A DNA stretch of 64,000 nucleotides, taken from NCBI RefSeq assembly GCF_001584725.1, contig NZ_CP014606.1:434001-498000 (forward strand), written 5' to 3'. The stretch's first letter is position 1; every line of letters starts with the position of its first letter. Below are positions 39,782-49,373 of the stretch, piece after piece. The position numbers and the translations under genes are program-made. The stretch is from an endosymbiont 'TC1' of Trimyema compressum. GTDB taxonomy: Bacteria > Bacillota > TC1. The notes below the pieces were generated by a model. It was not told the origin of the DNA. It saw only the letters and a list, made by a program, of their open reading frames with translations, and ran no database searches.

Positions 39782-40827
39782 CTATTTATTTACAGCGTTC
39801 TTTAGATTTTTTTCTTTACTCCGTAAATTTTTAAATTCTTTTCTAACAAGAAAAATACAAAATATTACAATAACGACATCTATTAAAAATGAGCCATAGT
39901 AAACATCGCTTACACCGATTGCCATTGGCAAAAGTATCATAACAGGAATATAGAAAATAGCCTGTCTTATAATGCCTAATAACATAGCTGGCTTAGCTTT
40001 ATTAATAGCTGGGAAGAACGTCATTCCTAAGAAAATAATTGAAAGGAATGGTACTATATCGTATAATTGTTTTCAGAATATCTCTATCGAAGTTAAAGGC
40101 GAATGGGTTTGATTTAAAGGAGACTTTACCTTTGGCAAAGTAAACAAAGCCTAAAATAGCATAAACTAGCATACCAATATTGGTACCCCAAGCAGCGCCT
40201 TCGACACCAAATCCTAAAAGGGCTATTAAAATGTAATTTGAGACTATATTAAATAGTAAGCCTACTCCCATAATTACTGCAGCGAGTTTCATTTTACCTT
40301 CACCGCGAATAATCATATTGCTACCTAATCCATAGATAACGAATATGGAACCAAATAAGGTTACTCTAAAATAGCTAACACCCATTGAAAGGGCTTCCCC
40401 AGATCCTCCCATCATTTCAAGTAGAGGGTTTGCAAAGATAAAAGCAATCAGCGCAAAAACAAGAGAAATAATCAGTGTCAGTGTATTTACATTACCTAAT
40501 ATTTTTTTGAACTGTTTCATTATTTGCTCCTAGGGCAATACTTAGGGCTGAACCTGCACCAACACCGATTAAGGACCCCGGTGAAAGGGTTATTTGGGTA
40601 AGTGGATAGGCCAGTGAGATTCCAGCTAAGGCAATTTCGCCTACATAATTATCTACAAAAATACCATCGACTACGGCATTAAAGCCATATAGTACCATGG
40701 CAATTATGGCAGGCCAAGATAATTGAAACATTACCTTCCAAAGATTACCATTCAAAATGAAATTTTTTTGTTTTTCTTCAGTAGTAAAACTTTTAATTTT
40801 TTTATTGTGTACTTCAGTTTTTTCCAT
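39782..40827 (-). pseudogene. MATE-family efflux transporter with an internal deletion
   Basis: N-terminal half is normal for MATE exporters: LWKVMFQLSWPAIIAMVLYG, VDGIFVDNYVGEIALAGIS, GVGAGSALSIALG and FRVTLFGSIFVIYGLGSNMI. After DILKTIIR (around 40060) the sequence jumps to VPFLSIIFLGMTFFPAINKA of the C-terminal half. About 150 residues that normally lie between are missing, along with the start of the second repeat. Frameshifts near 40495 and 40040. The start at 40827 follows AGGAGAGTATAT. Transport function is unlikely in this form. Confidence 0.8.
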
Positions 40828-41069
40828 ATATACTCTCCTAACTGTATATAAAGATATTTGTTGTTATTTAAGCATACTACAAAGAAAGTGAGAAATTCAA
40901 TAGATGTTAACTTTCATCTTAATAAAGATAGAAAAAATTCTATTAATAAGGGGAACCATTATTAGTTAAAACTAACTTTTGTATAACCTTAGAATCAGCT
41001 GGATTTCTAGCTTTTTTGATATAATTTTGACATAATTCTTAATGTAGAGGTACTAATTGACGGGTGCTT

Positions 41070-41098
41070 AAGAGTTTCTTTTAAAAAGAAGCTCTTTT
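41070..41098 (+). terminator. Hairpin in the leader of the ABC importer genes
   Basis: AAGAGTTTCTT and AAGAAGCTCTT (one G-U pair) form a stem followed by TTTAT, 106 bases before the substrate-binding protein gene. GATATAATTTTGACATAAT lies upstream, so the transcript may start nearby and the hairpin could act as an attenuator. No known riboswitch class is recognisable. The rest of the 40828-41203 gap holds nothing else I can name. Confidence 0.5.
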
Positions 41099-41203
41099 AT
41101 ATATTTATGATGAACATAGGAGATGCTTTCTTACTAGTTTATTTTTAAAAAATTTATATTTCAAATACTAAATTTAGTTAAAAAAGAAACAGGAGAGTGG
41201 AAG

Positions 41204-42164
41204 ATGAAGAAAATTATATTATTTTTATTAATTGGACTTATGGCAATCCCTTTAATAGGCTGTAATAGTCAGCAGGACAACGGTAAAGTAAAGTTAGGTA
41301 TTCTACAGATTATTGATCATCCATCTTTAAACCAGAGCAGAGAAGGTTTTATTGAAGAATTAAAAAATCTTGGATACACTGAATGGGATGATTTAGAAAT
41401 TGATTATCAAAATGCTCAGGGTGATGCAGCTAACTTAAAAAGCATGAGTACTAAACTTGCAAAAAAATTCTGATTTAATTCTTGCAATTGGAACACCGAG
41501 TGCTCAAACAGTGGCTAATGAGACAAAAGATATTCCAATTTTATTTACTGCAACAACAGATCCTGTTGAAGCTGGATTAGTTAAAAATATAAATAATGTT
41601 GGTGGCAATATTAGTGGAACCAGTGATATGCCCCCTGTTAAAGAGCAACTTACTTTATTAGAAAATATTATACCAGGAATAAAAAAGTTGGCTTGCTCTA
41701 CAATGCTGGAGAAGCAAATTCAAAAGTTTCAATAGATATTGCTAAAAAAGAATTAGCTGCTAAGAATCTTAATGTTGTTGAAAAACAGTAACTAATCCTA
41801 ATGATATTAAACAAGCGGTTGAAGTTTTAGCTGGAGAAGTAGATGGTATTTATATTCCAACAGACAATGTAGCGGCCTCAGCAATGCCAACAGTTGGAGA
41901 TGTAGCTAAAAAAATAAAGTGCCTGTTATAACTGGCTCAACAGACATGGCTTTAGAAGGTGGCTTAGCAACTTATGGTATTGACTATAATGAGCTAGGAA
42001 GACAAACAGCAGTAATGGCTGTTAAGATTTTTAAAAAAGAAGCAAAAGTTCAGGACATGCTTGTTGAATACGCATCAGAAAATGTCCTAGTAGTAAATGA
42101 AGAAATGGCTAAAGCCCTTGGAATAGATCCAGCATCTATTATTGCAGTCGGTTTAAGTAAATAA
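41204..42164 (+). CDS. ABC transporter substrate-binding lipoprotein, PF04392 type (frameshifted)
   Basis: Extracytoplasmic binding lipoprotein of the TrpX-like ABC group. Signal peptide with lipobox LIGC (MAIPLIGCNS), then KLGILQIIDHPSLNQSREGF, LAIGTPSAQTVAN, ILFTATTDPVEAGLV, NISGTSDMPPVKEQ and VPVITGSTDMALEGGLATYG. These are typical for this family, some members of which bind aromatic amino acids. Frameshifts near 41468, 41695, 41790 and 41920. The start follows AGGAGAGTGGAAG. It is followed after 3 bases by the permease gene. Substrate not determined. Confidence 0.9.
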
Positions 42165-42167
42165 ATT

Positions 42168-43034
42168 ATGGATATAGTATTAATTACAACTATTAATGAG
42201 GCGCTCCTCTGGTCAGTAATGGCTATTGGTGTTTTCATTATGTATAAGATTCTGGATATTCCAGGCTTATCAGCAGAAGGCGTATTTCCTTTAGGCGCTG
42301 CAATATATGCATCTCAGGTTGTTGCAGGCGCTTCTCCTGTTGTGGCTACAACGTTAGCTGTAGTAGGGGGCTTTTGCAGGTTTAGTGGCAGGTTTGATTC
42401 ATACTAAACTAAAAATTCCTGCATTATTAACAGGCATTTTAGTAATGACAGGTCTCTATACTGTGAATATTAAGGTGATGGGTTCAGGTAATATTTCTTT
42501 ACTGGGCAAAGAAAATTTAATGGATATGATTAATTTTCTACCAGAGGATTTTGCAACAATGATGTTAGGCGCTATTATTGTGTTAATTGTCATTATTTTG
42601 CTTTATCTATTTTATAGAACCCAAATTGGATTGGCATTTATTGCTACAGGCAATAACCCAATTATGGCTCAAGCCAATGGTATCAACATTAATTTAATGA
42701 AATTATAGGTTATATGCTTGCTAATGCTCTTATTGCATTAAGTGGCTCACTAATTGCTCAAAACAATGGCTATTCTGATATTTCCATGGGTGTTGGAGTA
42801 ATTGTTATTGGTTTAGCAGCTGTTATTGTGGCAACTGTAATTTTCAAAAATGTACCTTTTATGGCTCGGCTATTTACAGCGGTTTTAGGTGCCTTTATTT
42901 ATAGGGCAATTATTAGTTTAGTACTGCTATTTAATATTGATCCTATGTATTTAAAGTTAGTGTCAGCCATTACACTAACTCTTCTATTAACTTTATCCAA
43001 TATGGGAATCTTTAAAAAGAAGAGGAAGGGATAA
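42168..43034 (+). CDS. ABC transporter permease, BPD_transp_2 type (frameshifted)
   Basis: Membrane subunit partner of the PF04392 binding protein: WSVMAIGVFIMYKILDIPGL, SAEGVFPLGAAIYAS, LAGLIHTKLKIPALLTGIL, ALGNNPIMAQANGI-like TGNNPIMAQANGININ, ALSGSLIAQNNGYSDISMGV and a hydrophobic end. About eight helices are visible. Frameshifts near 42380 and 42705. It overlaps nothing and precedes the ATPase gene by 4 bases. Confidence 0.9.
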
Positions 43035-43038
43035 TACG

Positions 43039-43348
43039 ATGGCTGTTATTTTAGAAAATATTCATAAGACATTTAATATGGGATCCATTAATGAGAACCA
43101 TGTTCTAAGAGGTCTTAATTTAAAGCTTGAAAAAGGGTGTTTTTGGTATGTCTATCTATGCCTATCTAAGAAATTATCGCATGCATAGAGCAGCTTTGAT
43201 GCTTAAAGAAAGTAAGGATATTATCACATGTATTGATGGAGCCGTTGGCTATGATAATCCTAGTAAATTTGCAGCTGCTTTTCGCTCTATTATGAAAAAG
43301 TCCCCTAAAGAATATAGGGATTCTATTATTGAGACTGAGGAGATTTGA
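43039..43348 (+). pseudogene. ABC ATPase start joined to an AraC-family regulator end
   Basis: The first 33 codons, MAVILENIHKTFNMGSI then ENHVLRGLNLKLEKG, begin an ABC ATPase that should serve the importer upstream. At about 43135 the sequence switches, with a frame change, to GMSIYAYLRNYRMHRAALML, then DNPSKFAAAFR and KSPKEYR, which is the DNA-binding end of an AraC-type activator. The Walker A and all other ATPase motifs are missing, as are the N-terminal parts of the regulator. It looks like a deletion between two genes, with neither product functional. Confidence 0.8.
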
Positions 43349-43468
43349 AGTATGATAAGTATTTCAAATGTAAAAGTTTTTTCGGAAAACAAAAGTATTT
43401 TAAGATTCTTTTGTTTTTGTTTAGTAGACAATGGTGATTATTAAAAAAATATGATAAACTAAGAGAAG

Positions 43469-43484
43469 GTTTAAAAGTTTAAAC
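43469..43484. promoter_or_regulatory. Palindrome upstream of the zinc-transport genes, possible Zur/AdcR-type operator
   Basis: GTTTAAAAGTTTAAAC is a perfect 16-bp inverted repeat, 29 bases before the start of the first gene of the zinc import cluster. It lies just after a weak promoter (TAGACA at 43425, TATGAT at 43450). It resembles AdcR-like TTAA-NN-TTAA sites only loosely. Confidence 0.4.
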
Positions 43485-43512
43485 AAATTTTGCTAGAGGG
43501 GGATTCTTAAAT

Positions 43513-43819
43513 ATGAATAATAAAAAATCAATACTGAGAATATTATTGGTTTTAGTACTTATTTTAATTTTCTCTAACCTAGCTATTTCTTCAATGTTCA
43601 CCGCATACAATTAAACATAATTGTAGCGGTGAACATTGCACTGTTTGTATGACTATTAAAATAAGTTTCGAAAGAGCTAGAGAGCTATTGCCTACCTTGG
43701 ATGGTTTCCAATCGATTTCATTTGTCATTTTAGTGTTTCTTAGTCAGTGTATAAAACTTTTAGTAACACGGTTTAAGATTACTTGTCTCGTTTCCTTGAA
43801 AGTTCAATTTAATAATTGA
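43513..43819 (+). CDS. Small secreted/membrane protein with HxCxGxxCxxC motif, zinc-operon associated (frameshifted)
   Basis: Starts after AGAGGGGGATTCTTAAAT with a signal-like helix (ILRILLVLVLILIFSNLAIS). A one-base change near 43608 joins it to IKHNCSGEHCTVCMTIKISF and a second hydrophobic segment (SISFVILVFLSQCIKLLVT), ending at 43819 with about 102 residues. Small clostridial proteins with an H-x-C-x-G-x2-C-x2-C motif after the first helix are known beside zinc ABC genes. The motif could bind zinc for delivery. Family identity is from pattern memory; function is inference. Confidence 0.55.
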
Positions 43820-43867
43820 TTCTTAAATTTTTATACGTGCAAAAATAGAAATTTAAGGAGATTTTAG

Positions 43868-44801
43868 ATGAAGAAAATAATAATAGTACTATCAGTCATC
43901 CTTTTAGGAATGACTTTATTTGGTTGTACAGAAAAACCAAACAAGAACAATGAAAAAACCACAATAGTAACGACTCTCTATCCTCAATATGATTTCGCTA
44001 AAGAAATTGCAGGTGATAAGGCAGAGGTTTTATTGCTAATTCCACCTGGCGTTGAAACCCATTCATTTGAGCCTTCACCTAAGGATATTATTACTATAAA
44101 TGAATCAGATTTGTTTATTTACACAGGTGAAAAAACGGAAGTTTGGGCAGCTAAAATAATAGAAAACATACCCAAAGAAACAGTAGTAGTTGATGTGTCT
44201 AAAGGGATTAACTTAACTAAAAATGAAAACCATGAAGACCATGACCATGACCATGAGGATGCCCATCATCATGAATATGACCCTCATATTTGGACCAATC
44301 CAGTTTTCGTAAAAACTATGGTTCATAATATTGTAGATGGCCTCGTAGAAAAAGATTCAGAAAATACTGATTACTACAGGCAAAATGGTGATAAATATAT
44401 CGAAAAGCTAGATGCATTAGACCAGGGAGTTTAGAACAATTGTTGCAGAAGGCAAACGTAAGAATATTTATTTTGGCGGTCGTTTTGCATTAGCTTATTT
44501 TACTGCTGAATATGGCTTAGAGGCTCACTCTGCTTATGCCAACTGCTCTGAAGAAACAGAACCAAGTGTTCAGGATATGTCTACAATGATTGATGAAATG
44601 AAAGCAGAAGGGATTCCAGTTGTGTATTATGAAGAGTTAACTGAGCCAAAAGTTGCTCAAACTATTAGTGATGCTACAGGAGCACAGATGTTAATGTTTC
44701 ATACTTGCCATAACGTTTCTTTAGATGATTTTCAAAGGGGCATTACTTATTTTGAAATTATGTATCGCAATGCTGAGCACTTAAAACAGGGGTTGCAATA
44801 A
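43868..44801 (+). CDS. znuA: Zinc ABC transporter substrate-binding lipoprotein ZnuA/AdcA (frameshifted)
   Basis: Extracytoplasmic zinc-binding lipoprotein of cluster 9. Lipobox LFGC at about residue 20, then TTLYPQYDFAKEIAGDKAEV, IPPGVETHSFEPSPKDI (first His ligand) and the His/Asp-rich loop NHEDHDHDHEDAHHHEYDPH, which carries excess zinc ligands, followed by WTNPVF. The second half has GRFALAYFTAEYGL (His partner region) and VYYEELTEPKVAQTI, ending QGLQ. A frameshift near 44430 splits it. The start follows AAGGAGATTTTAG. znuC begins directly after its stop. Confidence 0.93.
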
Positions 44802-45512
44802 ATGGATACTTTATTAACTTGTAGTAATTTGGGCGTTCAATATGGCAGCAAAGTTGTTTTAAATAATATTTCATTTACAGTTAATAAAGGAGACTATATA
44901 AGTATACTTGGCAACAATGGAGCAGGTAAAAGCACTCTTTTAAAGGCTGTTTTAGGTTTGGTATCAAAAGCTAAGGGGGAAATACTATTCCCTTCTATTA
45001 CTAATACTGAAATAGGCTATTTACCTCGACAGAAAAATCATCAGAAAGATTTTCCAGCTTCTGTTTTTGAAGTGGTTCTTTCTGGCTGTCTTAATAAAAA
45101 AGGCTTATGGCCTTTTTATGGTTCAGCTGATAAAAAGAAAGCAAAACACTTTATGGAAAAACTAAAAATCAGTGATTTACACAGTAAATCTTATAGAAAT
45201 TTATCAGGAGGACAACAGCGAAGGGCTTTATTAGCTAGAGCCCTTTGCGCTACTGAAGCTATTTTATTTTTAGATGAGCCTGTTGCAGGTTTAGATCCTT
45301 TAGGAACAGAAGCTTTCTATTTATTGTTAGAAGAAGTAAATAAAGTTGATGGAATGACTATTGTAATGGTTTCACATGATTTAACTAATGCTCTTAAGTA
45401 CAGTAATAAAATTGTTCATTTAGATAAGGAGCTATTATTTTTTGGGGCTGTGGCAGACTACCAGAGAAATAAAGTATATCAAGAAATGATTGGAGGTACT
45501 ATAGATGCCTGA
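44802..45512 (+). CDS. znuC: Zinc ABC transporter ATP-binding protein ZnuC
   Basis: Cytoplasmic ATPase that drives zinc uptake. Intact 236-residue protein with Walker A GNNGAGKST, Q-loop YLPRQK, signature LSGGQQRRALLARAL, Walker B ILFLDEPVAGLD and the switch histidine in MVSHD. The start abuts the znuA stop and its end overlaps znuB by 8 bases. Confidence 0.95.
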   Translation: MDTLLTCSNLGVQYGSKVVLNNISFTVNKGDYISILGNNGAGKSTLLKAVLGLVSKAKGEILFPSITNTEIGYLPRQKNHQKDFPASVFEVVLSGCLNKKGLWPFYGSADKKKAKHFMEKLKISDLHSKSYRNLSGGQQRRALLARALCATEAILFLDEPVAGLDPLGTEAFYLLLEEVNKVDGMTIVMVSHDLTNALKYSNKIVHLDKELLFFGAVADYQRNKVYQEMIGGTIDA

Positions 45513-46335
45513 AATTATTTTTGATTTATTTTCTCACGATTTTATTGTTAGGGCAATGGTAGGTCGGTTTATTAGTTTCTGTTTGCGCAGCACTACTTGG
45601 TGTAAGTTTGGTTTTGAAGCGCTATGCTATGATTGGTGAAGGCTTGTTCCAAACGGTTTTGGTACTTTAGGTCTTGCTATGGCTCTTAATTTAACACCAT
45701 TAGCTGTTTCCATTCCCATTGTTGTTTTAGCAGCTTTCCTACTTTTAAGAATTAGTGAAAATAGTCGTATTAAAGTGGATTCAGCTATTGCATTAATTTC
45801 CAGTAGTGCAATGGCCATAGGGGTTATTGCAATGTCTGTTACGCAAGGGATGAATACTGATGTTTGTAACTATATGTTTGGCAGTATTTTAGCGATGAGT
45901 AAATTTGATGTTTACCTCAGTGTCACACTGTCAATTGTAGTGATGATTCTCTTTATTTTCTTTTATAATAATATTTTTGCTATTACTTTTGATGAGGGTT
46001 TTTCAAAAGCCACAGGTATTAAAACAGAAAGATACAGCATGTTAATTGCATTACTGACAGCATTGACCATTGTTGTAGGCATGCGGATTATGGGTGCTTT
46101 AATGATTTCTAGTTTAATTGTGTTTCCAGCCATGACTAGTATGAGAATTTTTGGCAATTTTAAGCAAGTAATAATTGCTTCAGCAATTATTTCGGGATTT
46201 TGTTTTTTCTTAGGCATTTTAGTATCATTTGTGTTAAGCATTCCAACAGGAGCAAGTGTTGTTGCAGTCAATTTAATTGGTTTTGTATTTGCCTGTAGTA
46301 TGAGCTTGTTTAGAGAGAGGAAAAAGGAGGGATAG
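45505..46335 (+). CDS. znuB: Zinc ABC transporter permease ZnuB (frameshifted)
   Basis: Membrane channel subunit of the zinc importer. Start at 45505 after TGGAGGTACTATAG. Visible features are CAALLGVSLVLKRYAMIGEG near the N terminus, a long stretch of helices, and GIKTERYSMLIALLTALTIV, GALMISSLIVFPAMTSM, LSIPTGASVVAVN at the end. About eight membrane segments. Frameshifts near 45565 and 45650. The lipoprotein gene starts directly after its stop. Confidence 0.92.
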
Positions 46336-46336
46336 A

Positions 46337-46790
46337 ATGAAAAAAACTGAGTAAAGTTCTATTAATCCTATTATTAACCCTAGTTTGTATAGGGTATAGT
46401 AATAAGGAAGAGACTACTACAGGTGACGGCAATGTTATTGAAATCAAAGAAAATCTATTTATTGCTCAATGTAATGATGTTTATGCTAATCCTAATGATT
46501 ATTTAGATAAGACTATAAAGTACGAAGGGGTTTATACATTGGTGAAAGGGCCTAATTCAGATAAAATTTATAAAATTGTAATTCGCAATGGACCAGGTTG
46601 TTGTGTTGGAGATGGTCAAGTTGGATTTGAAGTAGATTTTGAAGGGGATCCCCCAAAGGCTAATGACTGGGTTGAGGTTGAAGGTAAAGTAGAAAAATAT
46701 GTAGATGAAGGTGGTTTTGAAACTATAAAGTTGAAGCTAGATTCAATCAAAGTTTTAAAAGAGAGAGGGCTGGAATCCGTTGTTCATTAA
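46337..46790 (+). CDS. Lipoprotein-like protein with DUF1980/OB-type domain, zinc-operon associated (frameshifted)
   Basis: Start at 46337 after AAAAGGAGGGATAGA. One base must be lost in the first A run to give LSKVLLILLLTLVCIGYSNK, a lipoprotein-like signal in which the expected lipobox Cys is Tyr. The domain that follows has ANPNDYLDKTIKYEGVYT, RNGPGCCVGDGQVGFEVDF and ANDWVEVEGKVEKYVDEGG, as in the C-terminal part of DUF1980 (YcgQ-like) proteins associated with zinc metabolism. Length about 150 residues. It is the last gene of the znu operon. Confidence 0.65.
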
Positions 46791-46806
46791 ATATATATCA
46801 GTAGTA

Positions 46807-46840
46807 AATATTCAGATAACCTGTAGGCTATCTGAATATT
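46807..46840 (+). terminator. Terminator of the zinc import operon
   Basis: AATATTCAGATA and TATCTGAATATT form a 12-bp stem around a 10-base loop, followed by TTTTTA. Confidence 0.88.
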
Positions 46841-46866
46841 TTTTATTCCTTAACTAATTTTTTTCC

Positions 46867-47353
46867 CTAAGAAAAAGCAAATTTAAGATTTAATATAATT
46901 GTTATTGCAGCAATAGGGATTAAGAATAAAAATACAAGCCAATTTGTTTGTGTATTTTCTGTCAAATAGATAATGACATAGATTGAATAAAGTGAGGAAA
47001 TAATGCCTGTGCCTACTGCTGGAATATACATTTTAAGATAAATTGATTGTATAATATGAACTTATAATATGGAGTACATAGCCAATAACGATACTGATGA
47101 ATAAAGGGTACCACTGAAATAGAACACATAACAATAATGCTATAGATAAAAGAACAAATTCTTCAAAGACAGCAAATGAAAAAAGTGCCTGACTATGGCT
47201 AGCGGAACCTTTTACCATTTTATAAAAAACTTAGGAGTTCTTTCTAAAATTTTATTTAGATTTTTTTGTCCAAGTAGTTAGGCAAATGATTTCTTCAAAT
47301 TCGTGAATCATAAAGGCTACTAGAAATAGCCAAATGATAGTTTCTATACCCAT
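46867..47353 (-). CDS. HXXEE domain-containing membrane protein (frameshifted)
   Basis: Start at 47353 after GGAGGAAAGACA. The N terminus reads IIWLFLVAFMIHEFEEIICL, in which HEFEE is the defining HXXEE signature, then W-T. Further helices follow (FEEFVLLSIALLLCVLFQWY, YVLHIISSYYT, NWLVFLFLIPIAAITII). Frameshifts near 47260, 47220 and 47035. The family is a small set of membrane proteins of unknown function. It is convergent with the znu operon. Confidence 0.7.
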
Positions 47354-47413
47354 TGTCTTTCCTCCATTTTCATATTTATTTAATTGTAACATTTTTAGAA
47401 TGTTTTAACAGCA

Positions 47414-47451
47414 TTAACCCCCCTAGAAATTAATTATTCTAGGGGGGTTAA
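47414..47451. terminator. Terminator between the HXXEE and carbonic anhydrase genes
   Basis: TAACCCCCCTAGAA and TTCTAGGGGGGTTA form a perfect long stem around a 9-base loop, ending the carbonic anhydrase transcript on the minus strand. Confidence 0.9.
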
Positions 47452-47468
47452 AACACTTCTTCGTTATA

Positions 47469-48017
47469 TTATTTTGCGTATCGTAGAGCTCCTGTTTCAG
47501 GGTTAATAACCATACCTGTTACTCGAACATCATCAGGAACTAATGGATGATTTTGAACTAGATTTACACTGTTGAGAACAGATTCATTTACATCTTCAAA
47601 TCCTTGGAGCACTTCATTTAAGTTAATGCCAGAATTTCTAATAGTATCTAGTGTTTCTTGCTTGATACCTCGCTCCAACATTTTATCCAAAACATAGGAT
47701 TTATCAACACTAGCCATACCACAATGGTCGTGGCCAATAATGAGCACATCTTTAACATCGAATTCATAAATTGTAATGAGAATACTCCTCATTGTACTAG
47801 CGAAGGGATGGACGACAACACCTCCAGCGTTTTTAATCATTTTAACATCGCCATTGTTAAGACCAAGAGCTTCTGGTAGTAATTTTGTTAAACGAGTATC
47901 CATACAAGTTAGAATTACAATTTTTTTATCAGGGAATTTAGAGGTGATAAAGTTTTTGTATCCTTCGTTTTTTACAAATTTTTTATTATATTCTAAGATA
48001 TTATCTAAAGTATCCAT
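47469..48017 (-). CDS. Beta-class carbonic anhydrase
   Basis: Zinc enzyme that interconverts CO2 and bicarbonate. Intact at 182 residues. Zinc ligands are Cys38 in VILTCMDTRLT, and His96 and Cys99 in GHDHCGM. The Asp40-Arg42 dyad beside the first Cys is present. Start at 48017 follows AAGGAGTAATGGA. The short form without a long C-terminal extension fits clostridial and mycobacterial-like beta enzymes. It is a single-gene unit. Confidence 0.94.
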   Translation of the reverse strand: MDTLDNILEYNKKFVKNEGYKNFITSKFPDKKIVILTCMDTRLTKLLPEALGLNNGDVKMIKNAGGVVVHPFASTMRSILITIYEFDVKDVLIIGHDHCGMASVDKSYVLDKMLERGIKQETLDTIRNSGINLNEVLQGFEDVNESVLNSVNLVQNHPLVPDDVRVTGMVINPETGALRYAK

Positions 48018-48081
48018 TCCATTACTCCTTATTATTCAGCGTAATATTATAATACAAAATTATAATATAAGCTCTAAACTA

Positions 48082-49221
48082 TTATTTTTCAGAGTCCATT
48101 TGTGTTAAATCATTTTCTATTTCTTCACTTGCATTTGAAACATTATTTTTAAATATTTTAATTTTGCCTGAATATTGTAATGTTAAAATAATTTGAGCTG
48201 CAATTGGCATGAGAATCATACCTGGAATGCCCCGCCAAATTGAGCCTAGGTAAATAGCAATTAAAGTTACTAAAGGACTTAGTCCTAATTGTTTGCCTAC
48301 TAATTTTGGTTCAATAATAGAACGAACAATGGTTACCACGACATTTACAATTATTAGGCCAATGGCAAAACCATAATGGCCCTGAATTAAGGCAATAATA
48401 ATCCATGGAATAATAATAATACCTGTACCAAATACTGGTATTAAATCAAAAATGGAAATGCCAAAAGCTAGGGCTATGGCATTTTGTTGTTGTAGTATTA
48501 GTAGTCCAATAGCCAACATCACAAATACAATTAGCATTAACTTAACATGAGCTTTAATGTAATTCATGGTTGTATCAAAAAAGATAACTTTAGTGTCTCT
48601 AACTAGAATACGCGCTTTATCTGGCAGTTGTGTTAAAATGAATTTTTTGACATTAGGATAATCTGCGCTCATAAATAAAGACGCCATTACAGTGAAAATC
48701 ATGGCAAAGAAAAAGCCGGGGACATTGGCAGTAAAACTTGTTAAGCCAATAAGGCCTTGTTCAGAAGCACTAATTAAAAAGTTCTTAAGATTAGTCATAA
48801 TGCCAGCTTGCATGTTAACGATATTCGTTTGCCATACTGGTGATAGTTTTGCAAAAGCATCGTTGATTAATGAATTTACAAAAACCAAAAATGGTTTTAT
48901 TTGAGCTTCATAAAAACTAGGAAGACCATTTAAAAGATTTTGAATTACTACAATTAATTCTACAATTATTAAAACAAAAATTAGTATGAGTAGGAGATAT
49001 GTTAAAATAATAAAAATTGTAGAAACAATACCTCTTTTGAAGCGAACCTTACTGGTTATAAAGTTAACAATAGGATTGATCATATAAGCTATAATAAAAC
49101 CAATAATAAATGGCATTACCCAACCTATAGCATATATGAAAATTAAATAAATAATAACAGCAATAATAAAGAAATATAAGCTATTAATAATAAACCGTCT
49201 TCTTTTTTCAATAGTATCCAT
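48082..49221 (-). CDS. AI-2E family transporter (PerM/YtvI-like)
   Basis: Intact 379-residue polytopic membrane protein. Eight or so helices, with the family's GWVMPFIIGFIIAYMINPIV at the N terminus and the late GFAIGLIIVNVVVTIVRSI, EPKLVGKQLGLSPLVTLIAI, YLGSIWRGIPGMILM region. Family members export small molecules or sodium; none is proven here. The C-terminal tail is acidic. Start at 49221 follows AAAAGGTGGAATAA. Confidence 0.93.
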   Translation of the reverse strand: MDTIEKRRRFIINSLYFFIIAVIIYLIFIYAIGWVMPFIIGFIIAYMINPIVNFITSKVRFKRGIVSTIFIILTYLLLILIFVLIIVELIVVIQNLLNGLPSFYEAQIKPFLVFVNSLINDAFAKLSPVWQTNIVNMQAGIMTNLKNFLISASEQGLIGLTSFTANVPGFFFAMIFTVMASLFMSADYPNVKKFILTQLPDKARILVRDTKVIFFDTTMNYIKAHVKLMLIVFVMLAIGLLILQQQNAIALAFGISIFDLIPVFGTGIIIIPWIIIALIQGHYGFAIGLIIVNVVVTIVRSIIEPKLVGKQLGLSPLVTLIAIYLGSIWRGIPGMILMPIAAQIILTLQYSGKIKIFKNNVSNASEEIENDLTQMDSEK

Positions 49222-49373
49222 TTATTCCACCTTTTATAATATATTTTTCAATTAATTATAGCATTATTAAGTTGAATTTAAAAGCAGAGAATATGCTATA
49301 ATTGATACACTATGTAGATGATGTATGTCATTTATTCAGATTTCATTAATCTTTGTATTTTAGGGAGGTATTT

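Noticed and set aside
44220..44290. His/Asp codon repeat in znuA as a tandem repeat element
   Set aside because: It encodes the normal His-rich zinc loop of ZnuA/AdcA proteins.
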